From positions 1 to 34,272 of the forward strand of contig VEQP01000029.1 in assembly GCA_018883185.1 (NCBI GenBank): a DNA stretch of 34,272 bases. Direction: 5' to 3'. Under the pieces are notes generated by a model. It searched no databases. It was not told where the DNA came from and was given only the letters and a program-made list of their open reading frames with translations. Position 1 is the stretch's first letter, and the number at the start of each line of letters is the position of its first letter. The DNA comes from Nevskiaceae bacterium. Its GTDB lineage: Bacteria > Pseudomonadota > Gammaproteobacteria > Steroidobacterales > Steroidobacteraceae. Below are positions 1 through 10,571 of this stretch, one piece after another. A program made the translations under genes and the position numbers.

Positions 1-1038
1 GGGCACGAGACGCTGTTTGCCGCAGCGCTCGGCGGCTCTGCAGGCGCGCAGCGCGTGATCGAGATGAAGGAGGGGGTGTATTCCAATCTGGCGATTGCTC
101 AAGGCGCTAAATCCGCCGTGCTGCTCGCCAATTTCGACAGCGCCACGCGGCCGCCGGAGGTGGTACGACTCGATCCCGCCCGGGCGACCCACTCGCCATT
201 GACGCGGTTCAACGTGGATCGGCTCCAGGGTGTCGACCTGTCGCCCGTCAAGCACTTTTGGTTCACCAGCCGAAAGGGTCGCCCCATCCACAACATGATG
301 GTGTTGCCGCCGGGTTTCGATCCGAGCAAGAAATACCCGCTGTTCGTCGTCATCCATGGCGGTCCGCACACCATGTTCCGCGACCAGTGGTTCCTGCGCT
401 GGAACTACCATCTGCTCGCTGCCCCGGGTTACGTGGTGCTGCTCACCAACTACAGCGGTTCGACCGGTTTCGGTGAGGCGGCCGCCCAGACCATCCAGGG
501 CGATCCCCTGCGTACCGCCGGCGATGAGATCAACGAGGCGGCCGATGTCGCTATTCGCGATAACCCCTTCATCGACAGCAGCCGGCAATGCGCGGGCGGC
601 GCGAGCTATGGTGGGCATCTGGCCAACTGGTTGCAGGCGACGACGACGCGTTACCGGTGCCTCATCAGCCACGCCGGGTTAGTCAATCTCGAATCGCAAT
701 GGGGTACAAGTGACACCGTGTACGGCCGAGAGGTCAACAATGGCGGGCCGGTCTGGGAGCAGGGCCCGGTGTGGCGCGAACAGAACCCGATTCGCTACGC
801 CGCGCAGTTCAAGACCCCCACCCTGGTGACGATCGGTGAGCAGGATTTCCGCGTGCCGCTCAACAATTCGCTGGAGTATTGGACCGCGCTGCAGCGGCAG
901 CAGGTGCCGAGTCGGCTTGTGGTGTACCCCGAGGAGAACCATTGGATCCTCAAGGGGGAGAATAGCCGGCTGTTCTACCGCGAGATCCACGATTGGCTGG
1001 CTCGCTGGCTAGGCGCCCCGGCGAAAAAGAGCTTATAG
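1..1038 (+). CDS. S9-family (prolyl oligopeptidase-like) serine peptidase, 3' part
   Basis: The reading frame is open from base 1, so the 5' end lies outside the window and only about 345 C-terminal residues are seen. They form the alpha/beta-hydrolase catalytic domain of the S9 peptidase family, enzymes that cleave short peptides, often after proline or dipeptide-wise. A YPLFVVIHGGPH stretch gives the oxyanion-side HGGP motif. The nucleophile is in GGASYGGH (Ser codon 604-606), the Asp in GEQDFRVP (844-846) and the His in EENHWI (940-942), so the triad is complete. The expected beta-propeller would lie upstream. The GTG at 55 is internal, not the true start. Substrate and location cannot be told from this fragment, because the N-terminus and any signal peptide are missing. 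The next gene starts 235 bp downstream behind a separate promoter and terminators. Confidence 0.9.
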   Translation, partial: GHETLFAAALGGSAGAQRVIEMKEGVYSNLAIAQGAKSAVLLANFDSATRPPEVVRLDPARATHSPLTRFNVDRLQGVDLSPVKHFWFTSRKGRPIHNMMVLPPGFDPSKKYPLFVVIHGGPHTMFRDQWFLRWNYHLLAAPGYVVLLTNYSGSTGFGEAAAQTIQGDPLRTAGDEINEAADVAIRDNPFIDSSRQCAGGASYGGHLANWLQATTTRYRCLISHAGLVNLESQWGTSDTVYGREVNNGGPVWEQGPVWREQNPIRYAAQFKTPTLVTIGEQDFRVPLNNSLEYWTALQRQQVPSRLVVYPEENHWILKGENSRLFYREIHDWLARWLGAPAKKSL

Positions 1039-1057
1039 GCAAGGCGGTCGGCGGGGT

Positions 1058-1086
1058 TTGTACCGCGGCCGGGATTCCTTTATGAT
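1058..1086 (+). promoter_or_regulatory. Putative sigma-70 promoter of the rimP-nusA leader
   Basis: TTGTAC (1058-1063) and TATGAT (1081-1086) are separated by 17 bp. The -10 matches the consensus at five of six positions; the -35 keeps TTG. Transcription would start near 1092 and run into a strong hairpin and two terminators before rimP. I see no convincing -10 element between those terminators and the rimP start. This is a sequence match only. Confidence 0.5.
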
Positions 1087-1190
1087 TGCGCCCCCGCGCG
1101 GCTCCTCGGGCCGTGTGGGGGCGCAGTTGTTTTCAAGCAAAAGCGCCTATGTGCTTGATGATTAAGCCCCCCGAGGGGCTTTTCTTTTTT
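1087..1190 (+). ncRNA. Structured leader RNA or short terminated transcript upstream of rimP
   Basis: Three hairpins follow one another. H1 pairs 1087-1102 with 1110-1125, a 16-bp stem with two G-U pairs and a 7-nt loop, followed by GTTGTTTT. H2 pairs TCAAGCA (1133-1139) with TGCTTGA (1152-1158). H3 is the intrinsic terminator at 1164-1190. Transcription from the promoter at 1058-1086 would give an RNA of about 100 nt if it stops at H3, or the rimP-nusA-infB mRNA if it reads through. H1 may begin very close to the transcription start and could instead be the terminator of the upstream peptidase gene. I recognise no known RNA family; in E. coli this spot holds a tRNA gene (metY), and no tRNA cloverleaf is visible here. 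Confidence 0.35.
1164..1190 (+). terminator. Intrinsic terminator in the rimP leader (first)
   Basis: AAGCCCC (1164-1170) pairs with GGGGCTT (1175-1181) around the loop CCGA. A T-rich tail follows, ending TTTTCTTTTTT at 1190. This is a textbook rho-independent terminator on the plus strand, lying 83 bp before the rimP start codon. Confidence 0.85.
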
Positions 1191-1222
1191 GGGCCCCTGG
1201 CCGGGGCGGGATGTGTCAGCGG

Positions 1223-1242
1223 GGGCCCTCGGGGCCCTTTTT
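1223..1242 (+). terminator. Second intrinsic terminator-like hairpin before rimP
   Basis: GGGCCC (1223-1228) pairs with GGGCCC (1232-1237) across a TCG loop and is followed at once by five T residues (1238-1242). The stem is only 6 bp but all G-C. It lies 31 bp before the rimP ATG, leaving little room for another promoter, so the operon seems to be transcribed through it. Confidence 0.6.
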
Positions 1243-1273
1243 CGTTCCCGGACGGCGCGGGGGGTGTGAGCGA

Positions 1274-1744
1274 ATGGCAACTTCGTCAGCAGTACGAGAT
1301 CGGTTGATCGGGATGCTCGAGCCTTTGATCGAGCAACTCGGCTATGAACTCGTCGACATCGAGTGGGCATCGGCACCGCGATCGGGCGTGCTGCGCATCT
1401 ATCTCGATCAGCCGGCGAGCCACGGCGGTCATATCGGGATCGAGGACTGCGAGAAGGTGAGTCGCGAGGTATCGGCGCGGCTCGACGTCGAGGATCCACT
1501 CCCGGGTGCTTACACCCTCGAGGTGTCCTCGCCCGGGTTCGATCGGGTGCTGCGCAAGCCCGCGCACTTCGAGCGCTTCATCGGGCAACGCGTGTGGGTG
1601 GAGTTGCAGGTGCCGAGAGACGGGCGTCGCCGATATACCGGGACGCTCGCCAAGGTGTCGGATCGAGGGGCCGAACTCGAGGTCGACGGACAAACAGTGC
1701 AAGTGGCCTTTGCCGACATTGGCAAGGCGCGACTGGTGGCGTGA
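1274..1744 (+). CDS. rimP: Ribosome maturation factor RimP
   Basis: This 156-residue protein matches RimP, which binds the free 30S subunit and helps assemble its S12-containing region. The N-terminal alpha/beta domain is visible in [15 protein letters not shown], followed by VLRIYLDQP. The family signature [30 protein letters not shown] covers the junction to the C-terminal SH3-like domain. The frame is open further upstream to 1211, but that part overlaps the terminator hairpins and has no RimP similarity. The ATG at 1274 gives the normal family length. It is the first gene of the rimP-nusA-infB-rbfA-truB cluster; nusA starts 13 bp after its stop. Confidence 0.95.
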   Translation: MATSSAVRDRLIGMLEPLIEQLGYELVDIEWASAPRSGVLRIYLDQPASHGGHIGIEDCEKVSREVSARLDVEDPLPGAYTLEVSSPGFDRVLRKPAHFERFIGQRVWVELQVPRDGRRRYTGTLAKVSDRGAELEVDGQTVQVAFADIGKARLVA

Positions 1745-1757
1745 AGGGGATACGACG

Positions 1758-3257
1758 ATGAGCAAGGAAATCATGATGGTCGTCGATGCCGTCTCAAACG
1801 AGAAGGGTGTCGACAAGGAAGTGATCTTCGAGGCCCTCGAGGCCGCGTTGGCATCGGCGACTCGCAAGAAACACGGCGAGGAATGGGACGTGCGCGTGGC
1901 GATTAACCGCAAGAGCGGTGACTACGACACCTTCCGTCGCTGGAAAGTATTTGCCGACGATTCAAAAGAGCTGGAAGTTCCCGATCGCGAGCTGCGTCTT
2001 GAGGATGCGCTCGATGTGAACCCGGCTGCGCTGGTCGGTGGGTTCGTCGAGGAGCCGATCGAGTCGGTCGCCTTCGGCCGTATCGCTGCGCAGCAGGCAA
2101 AGCAGGTCATCGTGCAGAAGGTGCGCGAAGCCGAGCGAGCCCAGGTGGTCGACGCTTACAAGGATCGCGTCGGTCAACTCGTCAGCGGCGTGGTCAAGCG
2201 GGTTGATCGCAACGGGATTTACGTCGATCTCGGCGGCAATGCCGAGGGCTTCGTGTCGCGCACAGACATGATCGTGCGTGAACAGGTGAAGCCGCAGGAT
2301 CGCATCAAGGCTTTCCTTAAGGAAGTTCGCCCTGAGCCGCGTGGTCCGCAGCTGTTCCTCACTCGTTCGGCGCCGGAATTTTTGATTGAGCTGTTCAAGC
2401 TCGAGGTGCCCGAGGTGGGGCAGGGTCTCATTCAGATTCTGGGCGCAGCCCGGGATCCTGGCATTCGCGCCAAGATCGCCGTGCGCAGCAACGATCCGCG
2501 CATCGACCCCGTAGGCGCCTGCGTCGGTATGCGCGGTTCGCGCGTGCAGGCGGTGTCCAACGAAATCGCCGGTGAGCGCGTCGACATCATCCCGCATGAC
2601 GAGAACCCGGCTCAGTTCGTCATCAACGCGATGTCGCCGGCCGAAGTCATCTCGATCGTGGTCGACGAAGACTCGCACAGCATGGACATTGCGGTGGCCG
2701 AGGACAAACTCTCTCAGGCCATTGGTCGCGGTGGCCAGAACATCCGTCTGGCGAGTCAGCTCACCGGTTGGGAGCTGAACGTGATGACTGAGACGGACGC
2801 CGAGGCGAAGAGCGAGTCCGAGGCGCGCTCGCTCGTCGAGAATTTCATGAAGCAGCTCGACGTCGACGAAGACGTGGCGACGATTCTCGTGCAGGAGGGG
2901 TTTTCCACGGTCGAGGAAATCGCCTATGTGCCGCAGGCTGAGCTCAACGCGATCGAAGAGTTCAACGAGGACATCGTCAAGGAATTGCGCAGTCGCGCCC
3001 GCGACGTACTGCTGACGCAGGCGATCGCCAGCGAGGAGAGCATCGAGTCGCAATTGCCGGCCGATGATCTGCTGCTGCTCGAGGGTATGCAGCCCGACTT
3101 GGCGCTGGCGTTGGCGCGGCGCGGCGTGCGCACGCGCGAGGATCTTGCCGAGCAGGCGGTTGACGACCTGCTCGACATCCAGGGACTGTCGGCTGAAGAA
3201 GCCGGCAAGCTCATCATGAAGGCGCGCGAGCACTGGTTCGCACCCGGTCACGGCTGA
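1758..3257 (+). CDS. nusA: Transcription termination/antitermination factor NusA
   Basis: NusA binds RNA polymerase and nascent RNA, enhances pausing and intrinsic termination, and takes part in antitermination complexes. The 499 residues carry the N-terminal polymerase-binding domain (about 1-125), an S1 domain (about 135-200, with [12 protein letters not shown]), KH1 with the GMRG loop ([13 protein letters not shown]), KH2 with GRGG ([14 protein letters not shown]), and two C-terminal acidic helix-hairpin-helix repeats of the proteobacterial type. A good ribosome site, AAGGGGA at 1744-1750, sits 7 nt before the ATG at 1758; the same frame is open upstream but only as antiframe to rimP. Length is close to the E. 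coli protein (495). Because NusA acts on intrinsic terminators, the two terminators in the operon leader may allow autoregulation (inference). Confidence 0.97.
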   Translation: MSKEIMMVVDAVSNEKGVDKEVIFEALEAALASATRKKHGEEWDVRVAINRKSGDYDTFRRWKVFADDSKELEVPDRELRLEDALDVNPAALVGGFVEEPIESVAFGRIAAQQAKQVIVQKVREAERAQVVDAYKDRVGQLVSGVVKRVDRNGIYVDLGGNAEGFVSRTDMIVREQVKPQDRIKAFLKEVRPEPRGPQLFLTRSAPEFLIELFKLEVPEVGQGLIQILGAARDPGIRAKIAVRSNDPRIDPVGACVGMRGSRVQAVSNEIAGERVDIIPHDENPAQFVINAMSPAEVISIVVDEDSHSMDIAVAEDKLSQAIGRGGQNIRLASQLTGWELNVMTETDAEAKSESEARSLVENFMKQLDVDEDVATILVQEGFSTVEEIAYVPQAELNAIEEFNEDIVKELRSRARDVLLTQAIASEESIESQLPADDLLLLEGMQPDLALALARRGVRTREDLAEQAVDDLLDIQGLSAEEAGKLIMKAREHWFAPGHG

Positions 3258-3276
3258 GAGGCCCGAAGGATCAGAC

Positions 3277-5796
<2,520 letters not shown>

Positions 5797-5823
5797 TGGG
5801 GCGAACCCGGACGTTCCCCCCTC

Positions 5824-6195
5824 ATGGCGAGCTCAGCGCGACAGCAACGCATCGGCGCGGAACTGCAAAAGGTTCTAGCGGAGTTGATTTCGCGCGAGGT
5901 CAAGGATCCCCGCGTCGGTAGCGTCACCGTAACGGCGGTCAAGGTGGCGCCCGACATGAGCACCGCGAAAGTGCTGTTTGTGCCGTTCGGCTCCAAGAAC
6001 CCGGTTGCCGAGGTGCAGGCCGGCCTCGATCGGGCCGCGGGCTTCTTGCGCGGTGAGGTGGGCCGTCGTTTGTCGCTGCGGCATGCGCCGCGGCTCGAAT
6101 TCGAATACGACGAAACCCTCGAACGCGCCGATCATCTGACGCGGCTGATCGATCGGGCCGTGCAGGGCAAGGGTCCGGCGGGCAGTCACGATTGA
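5824..6195 (+). CDS. rbfA: 30S ribosome-binding factor RbfA
   Basis: RbfA is a small KH-fold protein that binds the immature 30S subunit and is needed for 16S rRNA 5'-end maturation and cold adaptation. The 123 residues show the family pattern: QQRIGAELQKVLAELISREVKDPRVG at the start, then VTVTAVKVAPDMSTAKVLF and a final LEFEYDETLERADHLTRLID. The ATG at 5824 lies 27 bp after the infB stop. Its 3' end overlaps the truB start by 4 bp, suggesting coupled translation. Confidence 0.95.
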   Translation: MASSARQQRIGAELQKVLAELISREVKDPRVGSVTVTAVKVAPDMSTAKVLFVPFGSKNPVAEVQAGLDRAAGFLRGEVGRRLSLRHAPRLEFEYDETLERADHLTRLIDRAVQGKGPAGSHD

Positions 6196-7112
6196 TCGAC
6201 GGGGTGCTGCTGCTCGATAAGCCGCTCGGCTTGTCCTCGACGGCCGCAGGACTGCGGGTGCGCCGTTTGCTCGGTGCCACCAAGGCGGGGCATGTCGGTA
6301 GTCTCGACCCGCTCGCCACCGGGATGTTGCCGATTTGTCTCGGCGAGGCGACCAAGCTCGCCGGCGAAATTCTCGATGGTGACAAGGTCTATCAGTTTCG
6401 GATCCGGTTGGGGCGTCGAACCAGTACCGGGGACGTCGAGGGGGAGGTGGTCGCGACGGCCGCGGTGCCCCCACTCGAACGGGGTGCTGTCGAAGCGGTG
6501 TTGAGGAGTTTCCTTGGCGAGTCGCAGCAGGTGCCGCCGATGTATTCGGCCATCAAGCAGGCGGGCCAGCCACTCTACAAACTCGCCCGGGCGGGTGTGA
6601 CGGTGGAGCGCAAGCCTCGGGCGATCCGAATCCAGCGTCTCGATTTACTGACCCTTGAGCCTGATGCCCTCGAACTGCGGGTCGAGTGCGGCAAGGGCAC
6701 CTACGTCCGAGTGCTGGCCGAGGACATCGCCACGGCGCTTGGGACAGTGGGTCACGTCGATTTGCTGCGTCGCCAGAGCGTGCAACCCTTTACAGCCGAG
6801 CGGATGGTGACACTCGAAGCCCTGCAAGCGGCCTTGGACTCGAAGACCGAACTGCCTTTGATCGCCCCGGCCGAGGCGGTAGGGCATTTGCCGGCCGTAA
6901 ACCTGGCGGCGGACGCAGCGCGCCGCCTGCAACAGGGGCAGATCGTATCGGTGGCGGAGGGCGCCGCGTCGCCAGCCGGCGTAGCCGATGCGGCGGGCGA
7001 GATCACGGTACGGGTTCTCGGGCCCGAGGGCAGGTTCCTCGGGCTTGGGCGACTTTGTGCCCCCGGCCGATTGGCGGCGAAACGGCTTGTCGCACAACCC
7101 CTCAGCGAGTAG
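6192..7112 (+). CDS. truB: tRNA pseudouridine(55) synthase TruB
   Basis: TruB converts U55 of the tRNA T-loop to pseudouridine and also acts as a tRNA chaperone. The 306 residues begin GVLLLDKPLGLSS and include GHVGSLDPLATGML with the catalytic Asp at residue 39. The tRNA-binding segment MYSAIKQAGQPLYKLARAG and a C-terminal PUA-like region follow. The start is a TTG at 6192-6194 whose last bases overlap the rbfA stop (TTGA). No ATG in the frame lies early enough to keep the conserved N-terminus, so TTG is the only reasonable start. The -10 box of the rpsO promoter overlaps its stop codon. Confidence 0.95.
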   Translation: MIDGVLLLDKPLGLSSTAAGLRVRRLLGATKAGHVGSLDPLATGMLPICLGEATKLAGEILDGDKVYQFRIRLGRRTSTGDVEGEVVATAAVPPLERGAVEAVLRSFLGESQQVPPMYSAIKQAGQPLYKLARAGVTVERKPRAIRIQRLDLLTLEPDALELRVECGKGTYVRVLAEDIATALGTVGHVDLLRRQSVQPFTAERMVTLEALQAALDSKTELPLIAPAEAVGHLPAVNLAADAARRLQQGQIVSVAEGAASPAGVADAAGEITVRVLGPEGRFLGLGRLCAPGRLAAKRLVAQPLSE

Positions 7113-7115
7113 AAT
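7087..7115 (+). promoter_or_regulatory. rpsO promoter overlapping the truB stop codon
   Basis: TTGTCG (7087-7092) and TAGAAT (7110-7115) are 17 bp apart and match the sigma-70 consensus at four and five of six positions. The truB stop codon TAG is the first half of the -10. Transcription would start near 7122, giving a leader of about 45 nt before rpsO. E. coli also has an rpsO promoter between truB and rpsO. Sequence match only. Confidence 0.6.
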
Positions 7116-7167
7116 GCGCGGCCTTCATTAGGGTCGTAACTACCAAGTTTTTATAGGGTTTTTCAGA

Positions 7168-7437
7168 ATGCCTCTCAGTACAGAGAAAAAAAGCGGAGTG
7201 ATCACGCAGTTCCGCCGTCAGCCCCAGGACACCGGATCTCCCGAAGTCCAGATCGCCTTGCTCTCCGAGCGCATCAGCGGACTCGGTCAGCACTTCGCTT
7301 CGCACGCCAGTGACCACTCTTCGCGTCGCGGCCTCGTGAAACTCGTCAACCAGCGTCGCAAACTCCTCGACTACCTCAAGGCTCGTCAGCCGCAGAAGTA
7401 TCAGGACGTCGTCGAACGCCTCGGGCTGCGTCGCTAA
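7168..7437 (+). CDS. rpsO: 30S ribosomal protein S15
   Basis: S15 is a primary binder of the central domain of 16S rRNA and helps form a bridge to the 50S subunit. The 89-residue length and sequence are typical: the four-helix protein with FRRQPQDTGSPEVQIALLSERI, the conserved HFASHASDHSSRRGLVKLVNQRRKLLDYLK and a final YQDVVERLGLRR. It has its own promoter at 7087-7115 and is followed by a leaky-looking hairpin before pnp, the same arrangement as in E. coli. S15 autoregulation through its leader is known in E. coli; whether this leader folds similarly is not clear. Confidence 0.97.
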   Translation: MPLSTEKKSGVITQFRRQPQDTGSPEVQIALLSERISGLGQHFASHASDHSSRRGLVKLVNQRRKLLDYLKARQPQKYQDVVERLGLRR

Positions 7438-7450
7438 GCAGTCCCTTCCC

Positions 7451-7502
7451 AAAGGCCGCGACTCGGATGAGCGCGGCCTTTGTGTTTCTCCATCTTTTTT
7501 TT
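7451..7502 (+). terminator. rpsO-pnp attenuator hairpin with delayed T-run
   Basis: AAAGGCCGCG (7451-7460) pairs perfectly with CGCGGCCTTT (7472-7481) around an 11-nt loop. The bases just after the stem are only moderately T-rich (GTGTTTC). The clear run of eight T starts 13 nt later (7495-7502). It probably gives partial termination after rpsO and read-through into pnp. The stem could also be a processing site in the pnp leader. Confidence 0.65.
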
Positions 7503-7515
7503 CGAGGTTCCCCGC

Positions 7516-9603
7516 GTGGCCGCATTCAAGAAAACTTTCCAGTACGGACCCCACACCATGACGCTCGAGACGGGCGAGGTGGCACGGCAGGCCAACGCCG
7601 CCGTCATCGTGAGCTTGGGCGACACCGTGGTGCTTTGCACAGCGGTTGCGGCCAAGTCCGCAGCGCCGGGTCGCGATTTTTTCCCGCTCACCGTCAACTA
7701 CCAGGAAAAGACCTACGCCGCAGGGCGCATCCCGGGTGGCTTTTTCAAGCGTGAGGGCCGTCCGACCGAGAAGGAGACCTTGACGTCTCGGCTAATCGAT
7801 CGGCCGATTCGTCCGCTGTTTCCCGATGGTTTCTACAACGAAGTGCAGGTCGTGGCGACGGTGGTCTCGCTCGATCCGCAGATTGATGCAGACATCCCGG
7901 CCATGGTCGGCGCCTCGGCGGCGCTCGCTTTGTCGGGTGTGCCGTTCAATGGTCCGATCGGTGCGGCGCGCGTCGGTTATCGCGACGGTCAGTATGTCCT
8001 CAACCCGGACGCCAAAGATATCAAGACCTCGGCGCTCAACCTCGTAGTCGCCGGCACGCGTGATGGCGTGATGATGGTCGAGTCGGAAGCCAACTGCCTC
8101 TCGGAAGAGGTGATGCTCGGTTCAGTGGTTTTCGGTCACGAGCAGATGCAGGTGGCGATCAACGCCATCAACGAACTCGTCAAGGAATGCGGCAAGCCGC
8201 GTTGGGAGTGGTCGTTGGGTGCAGCCACGGCCGAGCTCGAACAAGCGGTAAAGGCCGCAGCTCACGACTCGCTGGCCGAGGCGTATCGCATCATCGAGAA
8301 GCAGGCCCGTTATGGGCGTGTCGGCGAAATCAAGAAAGCCGTCATGGCGCAGCTGTCGGGCGGTGAGTCGCCGAAGTTCACGGCGGAGCAAGTCGACGGT
8401 CAGCTCTTCAAACTCGAGAGCAACATCGTTCGCGAGCGCATCCTCAATGGCGAGCCGCGCATCGATGGTCGTGACTCAACCACAGTGCGTCCGATCACCA
8501 TCAAGGTCGGCGTGTTGCCGCGGACGCACGGTTCCGCGCTTTTCACCCGCGGTGAAACGCAGGCACTGGTCGTCACCACGCTGGGCACCGGCCGCGATGC
8601 GCAGATCATCGATGCACTCGAAGGCGAGCGTCGCGAGCCGTTCATGCTGCACTACAACTTCCCGCCGTTCTCGGTCGGCGAGACGGGCATGATGTCTGGC
8701 CCGAAGCGCCGCGAAATCGGCCACGGCAATCTCGCTCGTCGCGGCGTCAGTGCCGTGATGCCGGACATGGAGAAGTTCCCCTATGTCGTGCGTGTCGTAT
8801 CGGAAATTCTCGAGTCCAATGGCTCCTCGTCGATGGCCTCGGTGTGCGGCGCTTCACTCGCCATGATGGACGCTGGCGTGCCGCTCAAGGCACCGGTCGC
8901 GGGCGTTGCGATGGGTCTTGTGCTCGAAGGTCAACGCTACAAGGTCATCACCGACATTCTCGGTGACGAAGACCATCTCGGCGACATGGATTTCAAGGTC
9001 GCTGGAACCAAAGACGGCGTCACCACCTTGCAGATGGATATCAAAGTCGAGGGCATCACGCCCGAGATCATGAAGGTCGCGCTCGAGCAGGCGAAGGCCG
9101 GACGACTGCACATCCTCGGTGAGATGAACAAGGTTCTCTCGATGCCGCGCGAAAAGATGTCCGAGTGGGCACCTTCGATCATCACTCTCAAGATCGATCC
9201 GGAGAAGATCCGCGATGTGATCGGCAAGGGTGGTGCGGTGATCCGTCAGATCACCGAAGAGACGGGTACCACCATCGACATCGAAAACGACGGTACCGTG
9301 AAGATCGCTTCGGTCAATGGCACTGCCGGTCGCGAGGCGCAGGCGCGCATCGAACTTATTACGGCTGATGTCGAAGTCGGTCGCGTTTACGAGGGCCGCG
9401 TTGCGCGTCTGATGGACTTCGGTGCGTTCGTCACGATCCTGCCGGGTCGCGATGGCCTCGTGCACATCTCGCAGATTTCCAACGAGCGCGTCGAGCGAGT
9501 CTCCGACAGCCTCAAGGAAGGCGATGTGGTCAAGGTCAAAGTTCTCGAGGTCGACCGTCAGGGCCGCGTGCGTCTGTCGATGAAGGACATCGATCCGCGC
9601 TGA
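7516..9603 (+). CDS. pnp: Polyribonucleotide nucleotidyltransferase (PNPase)
   Basis: PNPase degrades RNA 3' to 5' using phosphate and is a core degradosome enzyme. I place the start at GTG 7516, with GAGG (7504-7507) 8 nt upstream. This gives 695 residues beginning [19 protein letters not shown], which fits the family. Earlier in-frame starts lie inside the attenuator region. Two RNase PH domains are present (first with [23 protein letters not shown], second with [11 protein letters not shown] and the active-site-side [16 protein letters not shown]). They are followed by a KH domain with GKGG (near residue 570) and an S1 domain (about 617-690). The protein ends soon after S1, slightly shorter than E. 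coli (711). Confidence 0.97.
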   Translation: MAAFKKTFQYGPHTMTLETGEVARQANAAVIVSLGDTVVLCTAVAAKSAAPGRDFFPLTVNYQEKTYAAGRIPGGFFKREGRPTEKETLTSRLIDRPIRPLFPDGFYNEVQVVATVVSLDPQIDADIPAMVGASAALALSGVPFNGPIGAARVGYRDGQYVLNPDAKDIKTSALNLVVAGTRDGVMMVESEANCLSEEVMLGSVVFGHEQMQVAINAINELVKECGKPRWEWSLGAATAELEQAVKAAAHDSLAEAYRIIEKQARYGRVGEIKKAVMAQLSGGESPKFTAEQVDGQLFKLESNIVRERILNGEPRIDGRDSTTVRPITIKVGVLPRTHGSALFTRGETQALVVTTLGTGRDAQIIDALEGERREPFMLHYNFPPFSVGETGMMSGPKRREIGHGNLARRGVSAVMPDMEKFPYVVRVVSEILESNGSSSMASVCGASLAMMDAGVPLKAPVAGVAMGLVLEGQRYKVITDILGDEDHLGDMDFKVAGTKDGVTTLQMDIKVEGITPEIMKVALEQAKAGRLHILGEMNKVLSMPREKMSEWAPSIITLKIDPEKIRDVIGKGGAVIRQITEETGTTIDIENDGTVKIASVNGTAGREAQARIELITADVEVGRVYEGRVARLMDFGAFVTILPGRDGLVHISQISNERVERVSDSLKEGDVVKVKVLEVDRQGRVRLSMKDIDPR

Positions 9604-9616
9604 GTCGCGGCGACGG

Positions 9617-9651
9617 GACCCGCGTCCTCGCCTTGTAGGGCGGCGCGGGTC
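9617..9651. terminator. Hairpin between convergent pnp and gluQRS
   Basis: GACCCGCG (9617-9624) pairs with CGCGGGTC (9644-9651), with an inner CGCC/GGCG stem. It fills the 46-bp gap between the two converging genes and overlaps the gluQRS stop codon. There is no T-run on either side, so it may be a bidirectional barrier or 3'-end stabiliser rather than a classical intrinsic terminator. Confidence 0.4.
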
Positions 9652-10561
9652 AGGCTTGGGGCGGGAGGCGAATCTCCCGCTTTCCTTTGAACCTCTCGGG
9701 CTGCCACACTGTGGCGGCAATCTGCAGTATCTCTCGCGGATCATGAATGCCAGCGGGTAAGGCCCGTTGCCCCAGATCCTGGAGAACCCGCCTAAGTTGG
9801 GTGGCGATCCGTTCGCTGGCAACGCGGTGGCCTGCAACATGCCCATCTCTCACGCAGACCGAGTGGCGCGACTTGGCGAGTTTCTGCCCGTCGGCCTCAA
9901 CGACTACGGGTAAATGCATATAGCGTGGCGCGGGCAGACCTAGCGCCTGAGACAGGCCAAGTTGCCAAGCTGTGCTGTCAAGCAGGTCGGCGCCCCGGAC
10001 GACATCGGTCACACCCTGATCAGCATCATCAATCACGACCGCGAACTGATACGCGAACACCCCATCGCGACGGCATACGATGACATCGCTGTGGCGGGCG
10101 GGGTCGAAGCGAACCTCACCGAGACTGCGATCGAAGATGAGCATGGGGTCGAGCCCGCTGAGATCGGCACGCAGAGCGGAGTCGCGCGGATCGCATGGGA
10201 GTTGGCGGCAACGGCCGACGCAGCAGGCTTCGCCTTCCGCCGCCAATTGCCGTCGACTGCACTGGCAGCGAAATAGCGGGATGCGCTGACGCAGCCGCTC
10301 GAGAGATTCGTGATACCGCTGGAGTCGGGTGCTTTGGCGCCAAATAGGGCAAGGCCAGTCAAACCCGCAGGCCTTCAAAGTAGCGAGGATCGATGCCTCG
10401 GAGTCGGCCCTGACCCGCGCGGTATCCAGGTCATCGATGCGTAACAGCCAGCGGCCATCGGGTGAGGATTTGGCGTCGAGCCAACTGCCTACCGCCGCAA
10501 CCAGCGATCCGTAATGCAGGTCGCCCGTGGGGGAGGGTGCGAAGCGGCCCACCAACCCCAT
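9650..10561 (-). CDS. gluQRS: Glutamyl-Q tRNA(Asp) synthetase
   Basis: GluQRS is a truncated glutamyl-tRNA synthetase that attaches glutamate to queuosine at the wobble position of tRNA-Asp. The 303-residue protein starts GLVGRFAPSPTGDLHYGSL (class I HIGH-like motif HYGS at 16-19). It has RIDDLDTARV and a cysteine-rich zinc site (FRCQC, then EACCVGRC), and the KMSKS counterpart is KLAKS. It lacks the anticodon-binding half, as the family does. The frame is open upstream to 10639, but that would overlap dksA by about 68 bp without similarity; ATG 10561 is 10 nt after the dksA stop. The dksA-gluQ pairing is also known in E. coli. Confidence 0.93.
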   Translation of the reverse strand: MGLVGRFAPSPTGDLHYGSLVAAVGSWLDAKSSPDGRWLLRIDDLDTARVRADSEASILATLKACGFDWPCPIWRQSTRLQRYHESLERLRQRIPLFRCQCSRRQLAAEGEACCVGRCRQLPCDPRDSALRADLSGLDPMLIFDRSLGEVRFDPARHSDVIVCRRDGVFAYQFAVVIDDADQGVTDVVRGADLLDSTAWQLGLSQALGLPAPRYMHLPVVVEADGQKLAKSRHSVCVRDGHVAGHRVASERIATQLRRVLQDLGQRALPAGIHDPREILQIAATVWQPERFKGKREIRLPPQA

Positions 10562-10571
10562 GGGCGTGGCG

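Noticed and set aside
1087-1190. A tRNA gene upstream of rimP, as in E. coli metY
   Set aside because: The first stem is a continuous 16-bp hairpin with a 7-nt loop. No acceptor/D/anticodon/T-arm pattern and no GTTCAA T-loop motif are present.
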